The position numbers and the translations under genes are program-made. Positions 11,955 to 24,820 of a stretch of 64,000 bases of DNA are shown here, piece by piece; position 1 is the stretch's first letter; each line of letters begins with the position of its first letter. A model generated the notes under the pieces. That model did no database searches, had not been told where the DNA came from, and worked only from the letters and a program-made list of their open reading frames with translations. Origin of the DNA: Mycobacterium sp. DL99 (lineage in GTDB: Bacteria; Actinomycetota; Actinomycetes; Mycobacteriales; Mycobacteriaceae); NCBI RefSeq assembly GCF_004762045.1, contig NZ_SJOM01000007.1, positions 3,007,920 through 3,071,919 of the forward strand. The letters run 5' to 3'.

Positions 11955-12421
11955 ATGGGGCACAGTCCTGACGTAAACCGGTTGGTCCTGGGGCCGGTCA
12001 CGGTCGGATTCGAACGGACGTTGCGCATCCCGGAGATCGGGTTGCACCCGCTGCCGCCGAGTCTCGGCTCGTTTCCGCTACGCCGGGTTCAGGACTATCC
12101 GGATACGGTGCCGGCCGAGTGGCTGGCTCGCGGCGGGTGTTCGTGCATCTGTGTAGCGCGGCTCAGTGGACGGCGATCACGGGTGAGGTTTCGCCACCCA
12201 CCCCGGTGGACCGCGACGCGTACGTTGCGGCGGGCCTGCCGTGGTTCGACTACTACGACGCCGACGCTCGTGACTTGGCCGCCGCCGATGCGTTGACGAA
12301 CGTCAAGAGTGTCGGCGAGTGGTTCGGCGAAGGCGAGATGCCGTTCGTCCCGGTCGATCCCACGAAGGTTGTCTCGCTGAAGGGTGCGCCCGGCGACGTT
12401 GTCACCGATGGAGATTGGTAG
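11955..12421 (+). pseudogene. Frameshifted conserved hypothetical gene
   Basis: Two adjoining open frames read as one protein broken by a single-base deletion. The first (ATG 11955, preceded by GGAGG) gives MGHSPDVNRLVLGPVTVG and continues RTLRIPEIGLHPLPPSLGSFPLRRV to EWLARGG. At about 12132-12138 the sense moves to the -1 frame, which continues VFVHLCSAAQWTAITGEVSP to VVTDGDW, ending at 12421. The join falls in CGCGGCGGGTG, where one extra base would restore a continuous protein of about 154 residues. The N-terminal RTLRIP(D/E)..YPLPP-type start occurs in uncharacterised actinobacterial proteins; I do not recognise a function. It could be a true inactivation or a sequencing error in a GC run. 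Confidence 0.65.
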
Positions 12422-12465
12422 TAACCCGGGAGCAAACCCGCCTCCTGCGGATACCGTGTGGGCTC

Positions 12466-12993
12466 ATGGTCACGGTCCCAGCGTTCGTCTGGCGCAGCGG
12501 CTTCGTGGGCCGGGCGATGATCATCGGCGCCGGGGTGGGCGCGGTCGTGGGTGTGCTCGCCTGGCTGGACTCGGGTTTCTGGGTCTCGGGCGTACTGGTA
12601 TTCGTGATCGTCGGCGTGTTTTACGGCATCGGGATGGCGCGCCGGATGGCGAGGTACTGGCCGATGTCGAAGGAGCTCGCCGGGACCGATCGGGTGGCGG
12701 TCGTGCGGGCTGCCCGCGGCGGTGAACGGATCGACGATCCGCGATTGGTGGACGCCGCCCGCGATTACAGCCGGGGAGTGCACGCGGCTGCGGAGACAGC
12801 CCGCCCGTTTCGGTGGCTGCTGCCGGTGGTGCTCGTCGTCGCCGCAGCGAGTGCGTTGTGGGACGCCGTGTTCGGTTCGGTCGGAAATGTCGTGGTGTCG
12901 GTTATCTACTTGGCGGCTCTGGCGGTGGAGTTGGCCTGGTGGCCCAGGCGTCAGGCCCAGCTGCTGGCCAATACCCGGCAGGCCTGTGGATAA
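12466..12993 (+). CDS. Small four-helix membrane protein of unknown function
   Basis: A 175-residue protein with two hydrophobic segments near the N-terminus (GRAMIIGAGVGAVVGVLAWL and SGVLVFVIVGVFYGIGMA), a cytosolic middle with charged sequence (RVAVVRAARGGERIDDPRLV), and two more segments (RWLLPVVLVVAAASALWDAV and VVSVIYLAALAVELAWWP). The middle region resembles the DUF-type actinobacterial membrane proteins in which a conserved REAVRRA-like helix precedes ARDYSR. The ATG at 12466 is chosen because the open frame upstream overlaps the broken gene. Function unknown. Confidence 0.65.
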   Translation: MVTVPAFVWRSGFVGRAMIIGAGVGAVVGVLAWLDSGFWVSGVLVFVIVGVFYGIGMARRMARYWPMSKELAGTDRVAVVRAARGGERIDDPRLVDAARDYSRGVHAAAETARPFRWLLPVVLVVAAASALWDAVFGSVGNVVVSVIYLAALAVELAWWPRRQAQLLANTRQACG

Positions 12994-13087
12994 CTTTGGC
13001 GCTGCGCTGACTTCTTGTCGGCCCACGGCGCTAGCTTCCAGCTCATCGGGAACCGATGGAGTTCCCGGACAGTCGGAAGGAACTGCG

Positions 13088-13780
13088 ATGAGTTCAGACG
13101 TCGAGAAGTTGTACGGGGCATGCCTGCGCGATCTCGGTGATCCGCAGCGCTGGTTCAGCCCGCGCGGATATCCGGATTCGTTGGCGCTGTGTGTGATCGA
13201 TTCGATCTACTCGACCGGGGCGCGCTACGTCACCGTTGAGAAGGTCGTCGCCCGGTACCGCGGCTATCGGGCGGCCCAGGGGGCGGATGCTGAGACTGAT
13301 GGCGCCACCGAGCTCCTACAGAACATCGCCGAGCTGGGCGGTCCTGACCCGTGGGCCTCGCAGATCGGGAACCGTCGGCCCACATCGACCGCGGTGAGCG
13401 CTCCACTGAAGTCCGTGGCCGTCGCGCAGGCAGCGGAAGTGCTTGTCGCCCTGGGTATTCGGACGACCGACGAGCTGCGGGCGATGGTCGAAGACGAGCC
13501 CCGCCGCGAAGAAGTCAAGGCGGCCTGGTGTGCCGTGCCGGGGCAGCGGTCCGGAATTACCTGGGAGTACGCGCAGATCTTGGCGAAGATCCCTGGCGTG
13601 AAAGCCGACCGGATGGTGCTCGGCTATGTCTGTCGGGAAGTGGGGCCGGTCGATGCGGTCCGGGCGGCCGAACTGGTCTATGCGACGGCAGAAGCGGGCG
13701 GTTGGAACGTCATCGACCTCGACCACGCCATCTGGCGATTCGAGTCGAAACGCCCGTATCAGCGGGACGTGCCAGCGTGA
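13088..13780 (+). CDS. Conserved hypothetical protein, possibly with a helix-hairpin-helix fold
   Basis: A 230-residue, apparently soluble protein with an acceptable start (ATG 13088 after GGAAGGAACTGCG). Sequence such as SLALCVIDSIYSTGARYVTVEKVVARY near the N-terminus, ITWEYAQILAKIPGVKADRMVLGYV and the C-terminal WNVIDLDHAIWRFES are conserved-looking blocks. The LAKIPGVKADRM segment has the look of a helix-hairpin-helix as in HhH-GPD DNA glycosylases, but the catalytic Lys/Asp arrangement is not evident. I cannot assign a function. It has no counterpart at this position in M. tuberculosis. Confidence 0.65.
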   Translation: MSSDVEKLYGACLRDLGDPQRWFSPRGYPDSLALCVIDSIYSTGARYVTVEKVVARYRGYRAAQGADAETDGATELLQNIAELGGPDPWASQIGNRRPTSTAVSAPLKSVAVAQAAEVLVALGIRTTDELRAMVEDEPRREEVKAAWCAVPGQRSGITWEYAQILAKIPGVKADRMVLGYVCREVGPVDAVRAAELVYATAEAGGWNVIDLDHAIWRFESKRPYQRDVPA

Positions 13781-13848
13781 CGGCTGGCCGGTAGATCAGC
13801 GGCTTTCGGCGGGGCGCGCTCGGTTTCACTGTCGGGGGCCGCGTGAGG

Positions 13849-14574
13849 TCAGCCGAACGCGTCTCGCAGGGTGACCGTCTGCAGATTGCGGCTCGTGATC
13901 AGATCGTGGAGCTGGGCGTAGCAGTGCGTGACCGTCGGCAGGTTGGCGTGCGCCAGGATGATCTGCTGTGGGTTGAACGAGCGGGTGGCCGCCGCGATCA
14001 GGCTGGCTTCGTTCTCGGGGAGTGAATCTCCGACGGTGCCGCTCCACATCGTCACCGTCGTGTATCCCTGGTCTGCTGCGACGCCGTCGATGTCGGCATT
14101 GTGCACGCCGTACGGCGGCCGGAAGTACGGGGTTCCGTCGCTGCCGTAAGTGTTGCGCAAGAAGTCGGCGTTCCGCCGGATCTCGTCGCCGACCCGGGCA
14201 AGCGACAGCTGGTTCAGGAACGGATGGGACCAGGTGTGGTTGCCCATCTGGATCTGGCCGGAGTCGACCATCGGCCGCAGTGCCGGCGCGTTGTCGGTCC
14301 AGGAAGCGTTGTCACCGTTGACGAAGAAGGTCAGCCTGGTCCCGGTGTCACGGCAGAACTGCGCGAACGCGCCGACCACCATACTGCTCTTACCGTCGTC
14401 GACGGTGAGAGCCAACTGGTTGCCCTCTCCGGGCAGCCGGGAGATCACCGCCACCGGCATCCGCGCGAGCGGTATGGGTACCCGGATGGCGCTAGCCACG
14501 GGTGCCCGGGTCAGGGCGGAAATCACGCCCAACGTGATGCCGGCAAGCACAGTGCGCCGGTCAACGCACGGCAT
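13849..14574 (-). CDS. Secreted polysaccharide deacetylase (NodB homology domain)
   Basis: A 241-residue protein with an N-terminal export signal of twin-arginine style (DRRTVLAGITLGVISA, with a cleavage-like ASA about residue 30). The NodB domain follows: TVDDGKSS (the catalytic and metal-binding Asp pair), NHTWSHPFL (the metal-binding HxxxH) and YFRPPYGVHN. Members remove N- or O-acetyl groups from peptidoglycan, chitin-like or other polysaccharides outside the membrane. The ATG at 14574 is preferred over the ORF start at 14613 because it places the signal at the N-terminus. Its substrate is not shown by the context. It is convergent with the 13088 gene and divergent from trxA. Confidence 0.88.
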   Translation of the reverse strand: MPCVDRRTVLAGITLGVISALTRAPVASAIRVPIPLARMPVAVISRLPGEGNQLALTVDDGKSSMVVGAFAQFCRDTGTRLTFFVNGDNASWTDNAPALRPMVDSGQIQMGNHTWSHPFLNQLSLARVGDEIRRNADFLRNTYGSDGTPYFRPPYGVHNADIDGVAADQGYTTVTMWSGTVGDSLPENEASLIAAATRSFNPQQIILAHANLPTVTHCYAQLHDLITSRNLQTVTLRDAFG

Positions 14575-14840
14575 GCTCTGATAGTACGCAAGTCCGGCTG
14601 CGGCCGCGTCCAATTGTTTTCTGCTGCTTTGCTTCTCATCTGCTGCAAACTGGCTGTGGGGTGGGGATCGCCGGGTTTCAGCGGGGTGTGATCCCGCTTC
14701 GGTGCTGGTTTGCGGTGGCCGTCCGCGCTGATCGACCGGGACGGACGCGCACAGGTTGAGACTGGCTGGTGCTCGCGGGTTCCGGTTTGCTCGACCACAA
14801 TGCTGGGAACAGGCTGTATCAATCCGACGTTAGGAAAAGT

Positions 14841-15215
14841 GTGAGCACGCAGGACATCACCGCAGACCAGTTCAATGACATCGTCAACGACAACGACATC
14901 GTGCTGGTGGATTTCTGGGCGTCGTGGTGCGGACCGTGTCGTGCGTTCGCGCCGACGTTCAAGGCCGCCTCCGAGCAGCACCCCGACGTTGTCTTCGCCA
15001 AGGTGGACACCGAGGCCGAGCAGGGGCTCGCCGCGGCTGCCGACATCCGGTCGATCCCGACCCTGATGGCGTTCAAGAAGGGCAAGTTGGTCTTCAACCA
15101 GGCCGGAGCACTGCCGCCGGCGGCGCTGGAGGATCTGGTTCAGAAGATCAAGGAATTCGACATCGATGCGGCCATGAAAGAGCAGGCCGCTCAGGGCGAC
15201 GCCGAACAGGTGTGA
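14841..15215 (+). CDS. trxA: Thioredoxin TrxA
   Basis: A 124-residue thioredoxin with the active site WASWCGPCRAF (CGPC, about residues 33-36) and the cis-proline loop RSIPTLMAF. It reduces protein disulfides in the cytosol. The GTG at 14841 follows an AGGAAAAG ribosome site and gives the same length as Rv1470. A short C-terminal tail (DIDAAMKEQAAQGDAEQV) extends past the fold. There is no thioredoxin reductase next to it. EchA12 starts 19 bases downstream. Confidence 0.93.
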   Translation: MSTQDITADQFNDIVNDNDIVLVDFWASWCGPCRAFAPTFKAASEQHPDVVFAKVDTEAEQGLAAAADIRSIPTLMAFKKGKLVFNQAGALPPAALEDLVQKIKEFDIDAAMKEQAAQGDAEQV

Positions 15216-15233
15216 TGAACGGCACGCGATAGC

Positions 15234-16064
15234 GTGCTGTCCGTGACTGCGCAGAACGAATTCGTACTGGTTGACCGTCCGCGACCGGACGTGGCCCTGG
15301 TGACCCTCAACCGGCCTGAGCGGATGAACTCGATGGCGTTCGACGTCATGGTGCCGCTCAAGGGCGTCCTCGAAGAGCTCCGCTACGACAACAGCGTGCG
15401 CGTCGTGGTGCTGACCGGGGCCGGCCGCGGCTTCTCGTCCGGGGCCGATCACAAGTCGGCCGGCTCGGTTCCGCACGTCGTCGGTCTGACCAGACCGACG
15501 TACGCCCTGCGGTCGATGGAGATCCTCGACGATGTGATTCTCGCCCTACGCCGGCTGCACCAGCCGGTGATCGCCGCCGTCAACGGCGCGGCCATCGGGG
15601 GTGGTCTCTGCCTGGCGCTGGCGTGTGACGTCCGGGTCGCCGCCGAAGGTGCCTACTTCCGCGCCGCCGGGATCAACAACGGGCTTACCGCCAGTGAGCT
15701 GGGCTTGTCCTACCTGCTGCCGCGGGCCATCGGGTCGTCACGGGCGTTCGAGATCATGTTGACCGGCCGTGACGTCGACGCGCAGGAGGCAGAGCGCATC
15801 GGTTTGGTCTCCAGCGTGGTGGCCGAGGAGGCGCTCCTGGACACCTGCTACGCGATGGCGGACCGCATGGCGGCGTTCTCCCGGCCGGGTATCGAGTTGA
15901 CCAAGCGCACTCTTTGGAGTGGACTGGACGCCGCTAGTCTGGAGGGGCACATGCAGGCCGAGGGCCTGGGACAACTCTTCGTGCGCCTGCTCACCGCAAA
16001 CTTTGAGGAAGCGGTTGCCGCGCGCGCGGAGAAGCGCCCCGCCGTATTTACCGACGAGAAGTAA
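15234..16064 (+). CDS. echA12: Enoyl-CoA hydratase/isomerase family protein EchA12
   Basis: A 276-residue crotonase-fold protein. The oxyanion-hole and active-site segments GAGRGFSSGADHKSAG and NGAAIGGGLCLALACDVRVA are clear, and the protein is very close along its length to Rv1472 (for example ASELGLSYLLPRAIGSSRAFEIMLTGRDV and GLGQLFVRLLTANFEEAVAAR). The family hydrates or isomerises enoyl-CoA thioesters; the exact substrate of EchA12 is not settled. Two GTG starts are possible (15234 and 15243). The ABC-F gene follows after 24 bases with its own strong ribosome site. Confidence 0.93.
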   Translation: MLSVTAQNEFVLVDRPRPDVALVTLNRPERMNSMAFDVMVPLKGVLEELRYDNSVRVVVLTGAGRGFSSGADHKSAGSVPHVVGLTRPTYALRSMEILDDVILALRRLHQPVIAAVNGAAIGGGLCLALACDVRVAAEGAYFRAAGINNGLTASELGLSYLLPRAIGSSRAFEIMLTGRDVDAQEAERIGLVSSVVAEEALLDTCYAMADRMAAFSRPGIELTKRTLWSGLDAASLEGHMQAEGLGQLFVRLLTANFEEAVAARAEKRPAVFTDEK

Positions 16065-16088
16065 GACAAACACTGAGGAGGACGCAGC

Positions 16089-17717
<1,629 letters not shown>

Positions 17718-17840
17718 CAGCGAATTCTCAAGAACCACCGCACCTTCGAGAACGTCAATTTAAGACGTTGGACAAATCGACCCCTCGGTGTGTGGGTGGT
17801 TCCTACTCTGGGTATCCGTCGGGACATCACAAGCGGGGAG

Positions 17841-18041
17841 ATGTCGATGAGGGAAATGAACAAGAATCGCGGCGAGCTGCTGGCAGAACTTCGAAAGGCG
17901 TACGAGGGGGGTGCCAGCATCCGCACGCTTGTGGCGACGACCGGACGTTCTTACGGCTCGATCCACAGCTTGCTGCGTGAGTCGGGAACGACGATGCGCA
18001 GCCGCGGCGGTCCCAACCACCGCACCCGGTCGAGGGTGTGA
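17841..18041 (+). CDS. Small helix-turn-helix protein (Rv1473A-like)
   Basis: A 66-residue basic protein. MNKNRGELLAELRKAYEGG followed by SIRTLVATTGRSYGSIHSLL reads as a compact helix-turn-helix, and the tail is Arg-rich (TMRSRGGPNHRTRSRV). It corresponds to the small regulator Rv1473A beside the ABC-F gene in M. tuberculosis. The start is ATG 17841 or, with better spacing from GCGGGGAG, ATG 17847. It is likely a DNA-binding regulator; targets are not known. A small inverted repeat AACGTC...GACGTT (17751-17769) lies in its upstream region and could be an operator. Confidence 0.8.
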   Translation: MSMREMNKNRGELLAELRKAYEGGASIRTLVATTGRSYGSIHSLLRESGTTMRSRGGPNHRTRSRV

Positions 18042-18070
18042 TGAGCACAACCGCTGTGCGGTAGCAAGAT

Positions 18071-18649
18071 TCAGCTATCCGCCGGCGTCTGCTGCCGCAC
18101 GCTGTCCTCGACCAGGTCCAGCACCGCGGTGAGGTTCTTCGGGTCCTCGCCGGAGGCGATGCGGGCTACCAGGCCGTCGAGAACCAGATCCAGGTAGATG
18201 TGCAGGACCGCACTCGGCACGTCGTCACGTAGGCGCCCGGCCTGTTTCTGGCGGCGCAGGCGCTCGGTGATCGCGGCATCCAGCTCGGCGGACCGTTCCG
18301 CCCAGCCTTGGTGAAAGGCCGGATCGTTGCGCAGCTTGCGGGCGATTTCCAGCCGGGTGGCCAGCCAGTCGAACTGCTCGGGCGCGGCAAGCATGTTCCG
18401 CATCACCTGGATCAGGCCTTCGCGGGCGGCCACTTCGGCCATCCGCTCGGCGTCCTCCCTGGCCAGTTCGAAGAACAAGGTGTCCTTGTCCTTGAAGTGA
18501 TGAAAGATTGCGCCGCGCGACAGCCCGATGGTTTCTTCGAGCCGTCGCACGGTCGCACTCTCATATCCGTACTGACCGAAGCAGCGCCGGGCGCCGTCGA
18601 GAATCTGACGACGCCGGGCGGCAAGATGATCGTCCGTCACCCTGGGCAC
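18071..18649 (-). CDS. acnR: TetR family regulator, probable aconitase repressor AcnR
   Basis: A 192-residue TetR protein. The HTH lies in RRRQILDGARRCFGQYGYESATVRRLEETIGLSRGAIFHHFKDKDTLF. It is downstream of acn on the same strand and 67 bases away, the arrangement seen for AcnR in corynebacteria and for Rv1474c. AcnR represses acn in Corynebacterium. The start is a GTG at 18649 behind a GGAG sequence. The C-terminal ligand domain is all-helical; the effector is not known from sequence. Confidence 0.88.
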   Translation of the reverse strand: MPRVTDDHLAARRRQILDGARRCFGQYGYESATVRRLEETIGLSRGAIFHHFKDKDTLFFELAREDAERMAEVAAREGLIQVMRNMLAAPEQFDWLATRLEIARKLRNDPAFHQGWAERSAELDAAITERLRRQKQAGRLRDDVPSAVLHIYLDLVLDGLVARIASGEDPKNLTAVLDLVEDSVRQQTPADS

Positions 18650-18716
18650 TGGAGAACTCCTCGCCCAAGCGCGGCTCGGCGCCGCGCCTGTGCTGCTTCG
18701 GTTGTCGGATTCAGGA

Positions 18717-21557
<2,841 letters not shown>

Positions 21558-21837
21558 CTAGATCTCACCGCGACGGGCTGTGTCGACGGCGTTCCGATGT
21601 TAACAGTACGCTTGTCCTGCAATGCCCAGCGGGCCGGGGTCCAGTCTTCCCTTGTCGGGTTCTGGTTGCTACCCCGTTCGGCCGATCCGTGCGATCCGCC
21701 CGCTCGGTCCGGGGCAATGCGGCGGCGATGAGGCGTGGCACCGCGAGCGTCACTCCGGCGTGACGATAGGCGGTCGATGCGGTGACGATTCCAGTGTCGC
21801 TGCGCAGCGGCGGATGGGCTCGGGATACCGTGCGTCT

Positions 21838-22422
21838 GTGACCGGACCCCATGTCATCCCGTTCCTGCCGGCCTATATCCCGGTCGAGGTCTGCGAGACC
21901 GTCGGGATGGATCCGGCGCAACCCGACGGAGTGGCCAAGTGCATGGCGGCCGTGCAGGCCGACGTTCGCGACGACGGCGTCAGCGCGCCCGACGCCGATG
22001 TTGAGGCTCTGCGCCAGGTCGTCAGCGATGCCCGTCAGGGCGGGGTCGATCTCAAGATCGTGGTTCTGCCGCAGAACCCCGGTATCGACACGCCGCTGCG
22101 TGACATCGCCAGCGAGGTCGGGGCGGCCAATCCGGGTGCGACCGTGCTCGCGCTGAGCCCGTCGTTTGCCGGTACGTACAGCCCGACAATCGACCGCGTG
22201 ACTTTGGAAGCCGGGCAGGATGTGGCCAAGACCGGTAATCCGGTGTTGTCGGCTAAGAATTTCGTCGGGGAGATTTCGACCCCCGACTTTCCCTGGACTG
22301 CGCTCACGATCGTGCTGACGCTCGGGGTTGCCGCGGCGGCTGCGCTGACTCGCGCCCTGCAGGTGCGCAGCAAACGATTGGCCGGGTCAGGGGCCTCGAG
22401 TGCCCCCTCAGTCGAGGTCTGA
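21838..22422 (+). CDS. Rv1476-like membrane-anchored protein
   Basis: A 194-residue protein. It has no clear signal peptide but has a single membrane segment near the C-terminus (WTALTIVLTLGVAAAAALTRAL) with a short basic tail after it, so the N-terminal 140 residues probably face outside or the periplasm. The N-terminal half (VIPFLPAYIPVEVCETVGM) and the LKIVVLPQNPGIDTPLRDIASEV block look like the TPM-phosphatase-like fold seen in several actinobacterial membrane proteins. It corresponds to Rv1476, which precedes ripA in M. tuberculosis. The GTG at 21838 is chosen; function is unknown, but the position points to cell-wall work with RipA/RipB. Confidence 0.8.
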   Translation: MTGPHVIPFLPAYIPVEVCETVGMDPAQPDGVAKCMAAVQADVRDDGVSAPDADVEALRQVVSDARQGGVDLKIVVLPQNPGIDTPLRDIASEVGAANPGATVLALSPSFAGTYSPTIDRVTLEAGQDVAKTGNPVLSAKNFVGEISTPDFPWTALTIVLTLGVAAAAALTRALQVRSKRLAGSGASSAPSVEV

Positions 22423-22430
22423 AAAACCCG

Positions 22431-22446
22431 TCGAACATTAGTTCGG
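22431..22446. promoter_or_regulatory. Candidate LexA (SOS) box upstream of ripA
   Basis: TCGAACATTAGTTCGG fits the mycobacterial LexA consensus TCGAAC-N4-GTTCGA at 11 of 12 defined positions; only the final A is G. It lies 8 bases after the stop of the Rv1476-like gene and about 200 bases before the ripA ATG. The match is seen in the sequence; LexA binding is inferred. Confidence 0.5.
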
Positions 22447-22471
22447 AATACCGTCCAAATATCACTAATTG

Positions 22472-22582
22472 GTCACACTATTCGCAATTACATTCCTGTA
22501 ATTTGTGACTAAAGTTTCTTTGGTTTCAGATGTGACGTACGGTGCAATCGGTAGCCATTGTTGCAGTTGTGCTTCATGTGAC
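22472..22582. promoter_or_regulatory. Cluster of four TGTGAC/GTCACA elements in the ripA leader
   Basis: GTCACA at 22472-22477 and TGTGAC at 22504-22509, 22531-22536 and 22577-22582 occur within 111 bases. GTCACA is the core of the direct-repeat motif described for the response regulator MtrA, and ripA is known as an MtrA target. The region is also visibly richer in A and T than the flanking genes, as expected for a promoter. I see no clear -35/-10 pair. Confidence 0.45.
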
Positions 22583-22647
22583 TTCTGTGCAAAGGCCCCG
22601 AGCAAACGCCGGCACGCCGACGTTGAGCCATAGGAGACTTGAGTCGA

Positions 22648-24114
22648 ATGAGACGCACCGTTGGCGTCCCGCGCACGCGCGGAGCAGATGGGGCTTCGCA
22701 TGCGCGAGCAGCAGATGGGGTCTCTGCATCGCGTCTGCGCGGCCGTTTCTGGGCGGTGCCGCTGACCGCGGCGATGCTGTTGGCGACAGCGTTGTCGGGT
22801 GGCGTCCCGGCCGCGGCGGATCCGGGGGCGCCCGATCAGATCGCAACGCTCGTGGCCGCGGTGGCCAACGCCGACCAGAAGCTGCAGGAGCTGGGCGCTG
22901 CCATCCAGACTCAGCAGGAAGCCGTCAACAAGGCAATCGTCGATGTGCAGGACGCCCGCGATGCAGCCGCTACGGCGCAGCAGGAGGTCGACGCCAGCCA
23001 ACAAGGCATCGCCGACGCCAATCGCGCCATCGCCGAGGCGCAGAAGAGGTTCGACACCTTCGCGGCGGCCACCTACGTCAACGGGCCGTCGAGCTCGTAT
23101 CTGACTGCGTCCGACCCCGCCGACATCGCGCGCACCGCGGCGACCGGTCAAACCCTGGCCGCCAGCACCGACAAGGTGATCGCCGATCTGCAGCGGGCCC
23201 GCACCGAGCAGGTCAACCGCGAATCGGCTGCCCGGCTGGCCAAGCAGAATGCCGACCGGGCCACGGCCAACGCTCAGACCAGTCAAGACAGCGCCGTCGC
23301 CGCACTGCAACAGGCGCAGCAGACCTTCAGTGCCCAGCAGGGCGAGCTGCAGCGGCTGACGGCCGAACGGGCAACGGCCCAAGCTCAACTCGCTCAGGTG
23401 CACAAGGCATCGGCACCGGCCGCTCCGGTGCAGGGGCCGGTGCCTCAGGCGGCGGCGGGGGACTGGGACAGAGCTCCGGGCGCGCCGGCTCAAGCGGGCC
23501 AGAAATGGGACGGCGAATGGGATCCCACGCTGCCGGCGATTCCCAGCGCGTTCGTCAGCGGTGACCCGATCGCCATCATCAACACGGTCCTGGGGATCTC
23601 GTCGACCTCGGCGCAGGTCACCCAGAACATGGGGCGCCAGTTCCTGCAGAAGATGGGCATCCTGCCCACGCCGACCGGCTACACGAACGGGTCCATTCCC
23701 CGGGTGTACGGACGGCAGGCATCTGAATACGTCATCCAGCGGGCCGGTTCCCAGATGGGCGTTCCGTACTCCTGGGGTGGTGGCAACGCCGCCGGTCCGA
23801 GTCGCGGCATCGATTCGGGGGCCAACACCGTCGGGTTCGACTGCTCGGGCCTGATCCTCTACGGGTTCGCCGGTGTCGGCATCAAGTTGCCGCATTACTC
23901 GGGCTCGCAGTACAACGCCGGCCGCAAGATCCCGTCCTCGCAGATGCGGCGCGGCGACGTGATCTTCTACGGCCCCGGCGGCAGCCAGCACGTGACGCTC
24001 TACCTCGGCAACGGCCAGATGCTCGAAGCGCCGTACACGGGTTCGCAGGTCAAGATCTCGCCGGTCCGCACGAGCGGGATGACCCCGTACGTCGTCCGCT
24101 ACATCGAATACTGA
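22648..24114 (+). CDS. ripA: Peptidoglycan endopeptidase RipA
   Basis: A 488-residue secreted NlpC/P60 hydrolase that cuts the D-iGlu-mDAP bond during septum separation. After a signal peptide (hydrophobic PLTAAMLLATALSG, cleavage near AAADPG) comes a long helical coiled-coil region rich in Ala/Gln (about residues 60-260), which keeps the enzyme in check. A Pro/Ala linker is next, then the catalytic domain with Cys in VGFDCSGLILYG and His in GGSQHVTLYLG. The ATG at 22648 is used; a TTG at 22639 sits too close to the AGGAG. RipB follows after 10 bases. It corresponds to Rv1477. Confidence 0.95.
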   Translation: MRRTVGVPRTRGADGASHARAADGVSASRLRGRFWAVPLTAAMLLATALSGGVPAAADPGAPDQIATLVAAVANADQKLQELGAAIQTQQEAVNKAIVDVQDARDAAATAQQEVDASQQGIADANRAIAEAQKRFDTFAAATYVNGPSSSYLTASDPADIARTAATGQTLAASTDKVIADLQRARTEQVNRESAARLAKQNADRATANAQTSQDSAVAALQQAQQTFSAQQGELQRLTAERATAQAQLAQVHKASAPAAPVQGPVPQAAAGDWDRAPGAPAQAGQKWDGEWDPTLPAIPSAFVSGDPIAIINTVLGISSTSAQVTQNMGRQFLQKMGILPTPTGYTNGSIPRVYGRQASEYVIQRAGSQMGVPYSWGGGNAAGPSRGIDSGANTVGFDCSGLILYGFAGVGIKLPHYSGSQYNAGRKIPSSQMRRGDVIFYGPGGSQHVTLYLGNGQMLEAPYTGSQVKISPVRTSGMTPYVVRYIEY

Positions 24115-24124
24115 TGGGAATACA

Positions 24125-24820
24125 TTGCGCTCCTTCGTCTTACGATGCCTGATCCTGATCGCCGCAACTGCGTTCGCGGCGATCGGTCTGGTGACGCCGG
24201 CCAGTGCCGCGCCCGACGACGGGCAGTGGGATCCCACCCTCCCGAAGATCGTCAGCTCCGGGGCACCGGGTGATCCGGTGGCTATCGCCAACGCTTCGTT
24301 CCAAGTCAGCCAGCTCGCGCTACAGACCACCCAGAACCTCGGACAGCAGTTCCTACAGACCATCGGGCTGGCCCCGAAACAAGCGGCCTCCACGTTCCCC
24401 GGCGGCCGGGTACGCGGTCCGCAGGCCATCGAATACGCCATCCGGCGCGGAGGTTCCCAGATGGGCGTGCCTTACTCGTGGGGTGGTGGCACGCTGACCG
24501 GTCCCGGCCCCGGTGTGGACTACGACGCCGGCAAGATGGGCTACGACTGCTCGGGCTTCACCCGATATGCGTTCGCCGGGGTCGGAGTGCAGATTCCCAA
24601 GTACTCCGGGGACCAGTACAACACCGGCCGCAAGGTGCCGGTGGCCCAGGCGAAGCGGGGTGACCTCTTGTTCTGGGGTCCGGGCGGTAGCCAGCACGTC
24701 GCGATGTACCTCGGCGGCGGAAAGATGTTGGAGGCGTCGGGCAGTGCGGGCAAAGTGACGGTGAGCCCGGTCCGCACCGGAGGCATCCAGCCCTATGCGG
24801 CCCGCATCATCGAATCCTGA
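24125..24820 (+). CDS. ripB: Peptidoglycan endopeptidase RipB
   Basis: A 231-residue secreted NlpC/P60 hydrolase, a shorter paralogue of RipA lacking the coiled coil. The signal peptide (LRCLILIAATAFAAIGLVTPASAAP) is followed by a short linker and the catalytic domain with Cys in MGYDCSGFTRYA and His in GGSQHVAMYLG. The block SQMGVPYSWGGG is shared with RipA, so the two genes are a tandem duplication. The best start is the TTG at 24125, since no in-frame ATG or GTG lies upstream of the signal. It corresponds to Rv1478. Confidence 0.93.
   Translation: MRSFVLRCLILIAATAFAAIGLVTPASAAPDDGQWDPTLPKIVSSGAPGDPVAIANASFQVSQLALQTTQNLGQQFLQTIGLAPKQAASTFPGGRVRGPQAIEYAIRRGGSQMGVPYSWGGGTLTGPGPGVDYDAGKMGYDCSGFTRYAFAGVGVQIPKYSGDQYNTGRKVPVAQAKRGDLLFWGPGGSQHVAMYLGGGKMLEASGSAGKVTVSPVRTGGIQPYAARIIES

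Noticed and set aside
22423..22647. A c-di-AMP (ydaO-type) riboswitch before ripA
   Set aside because: NlpC/P60 genes in other actinobacteria have one, but the conserved GGAGGAC and GCTAACTCC-type blocks are not visible here.
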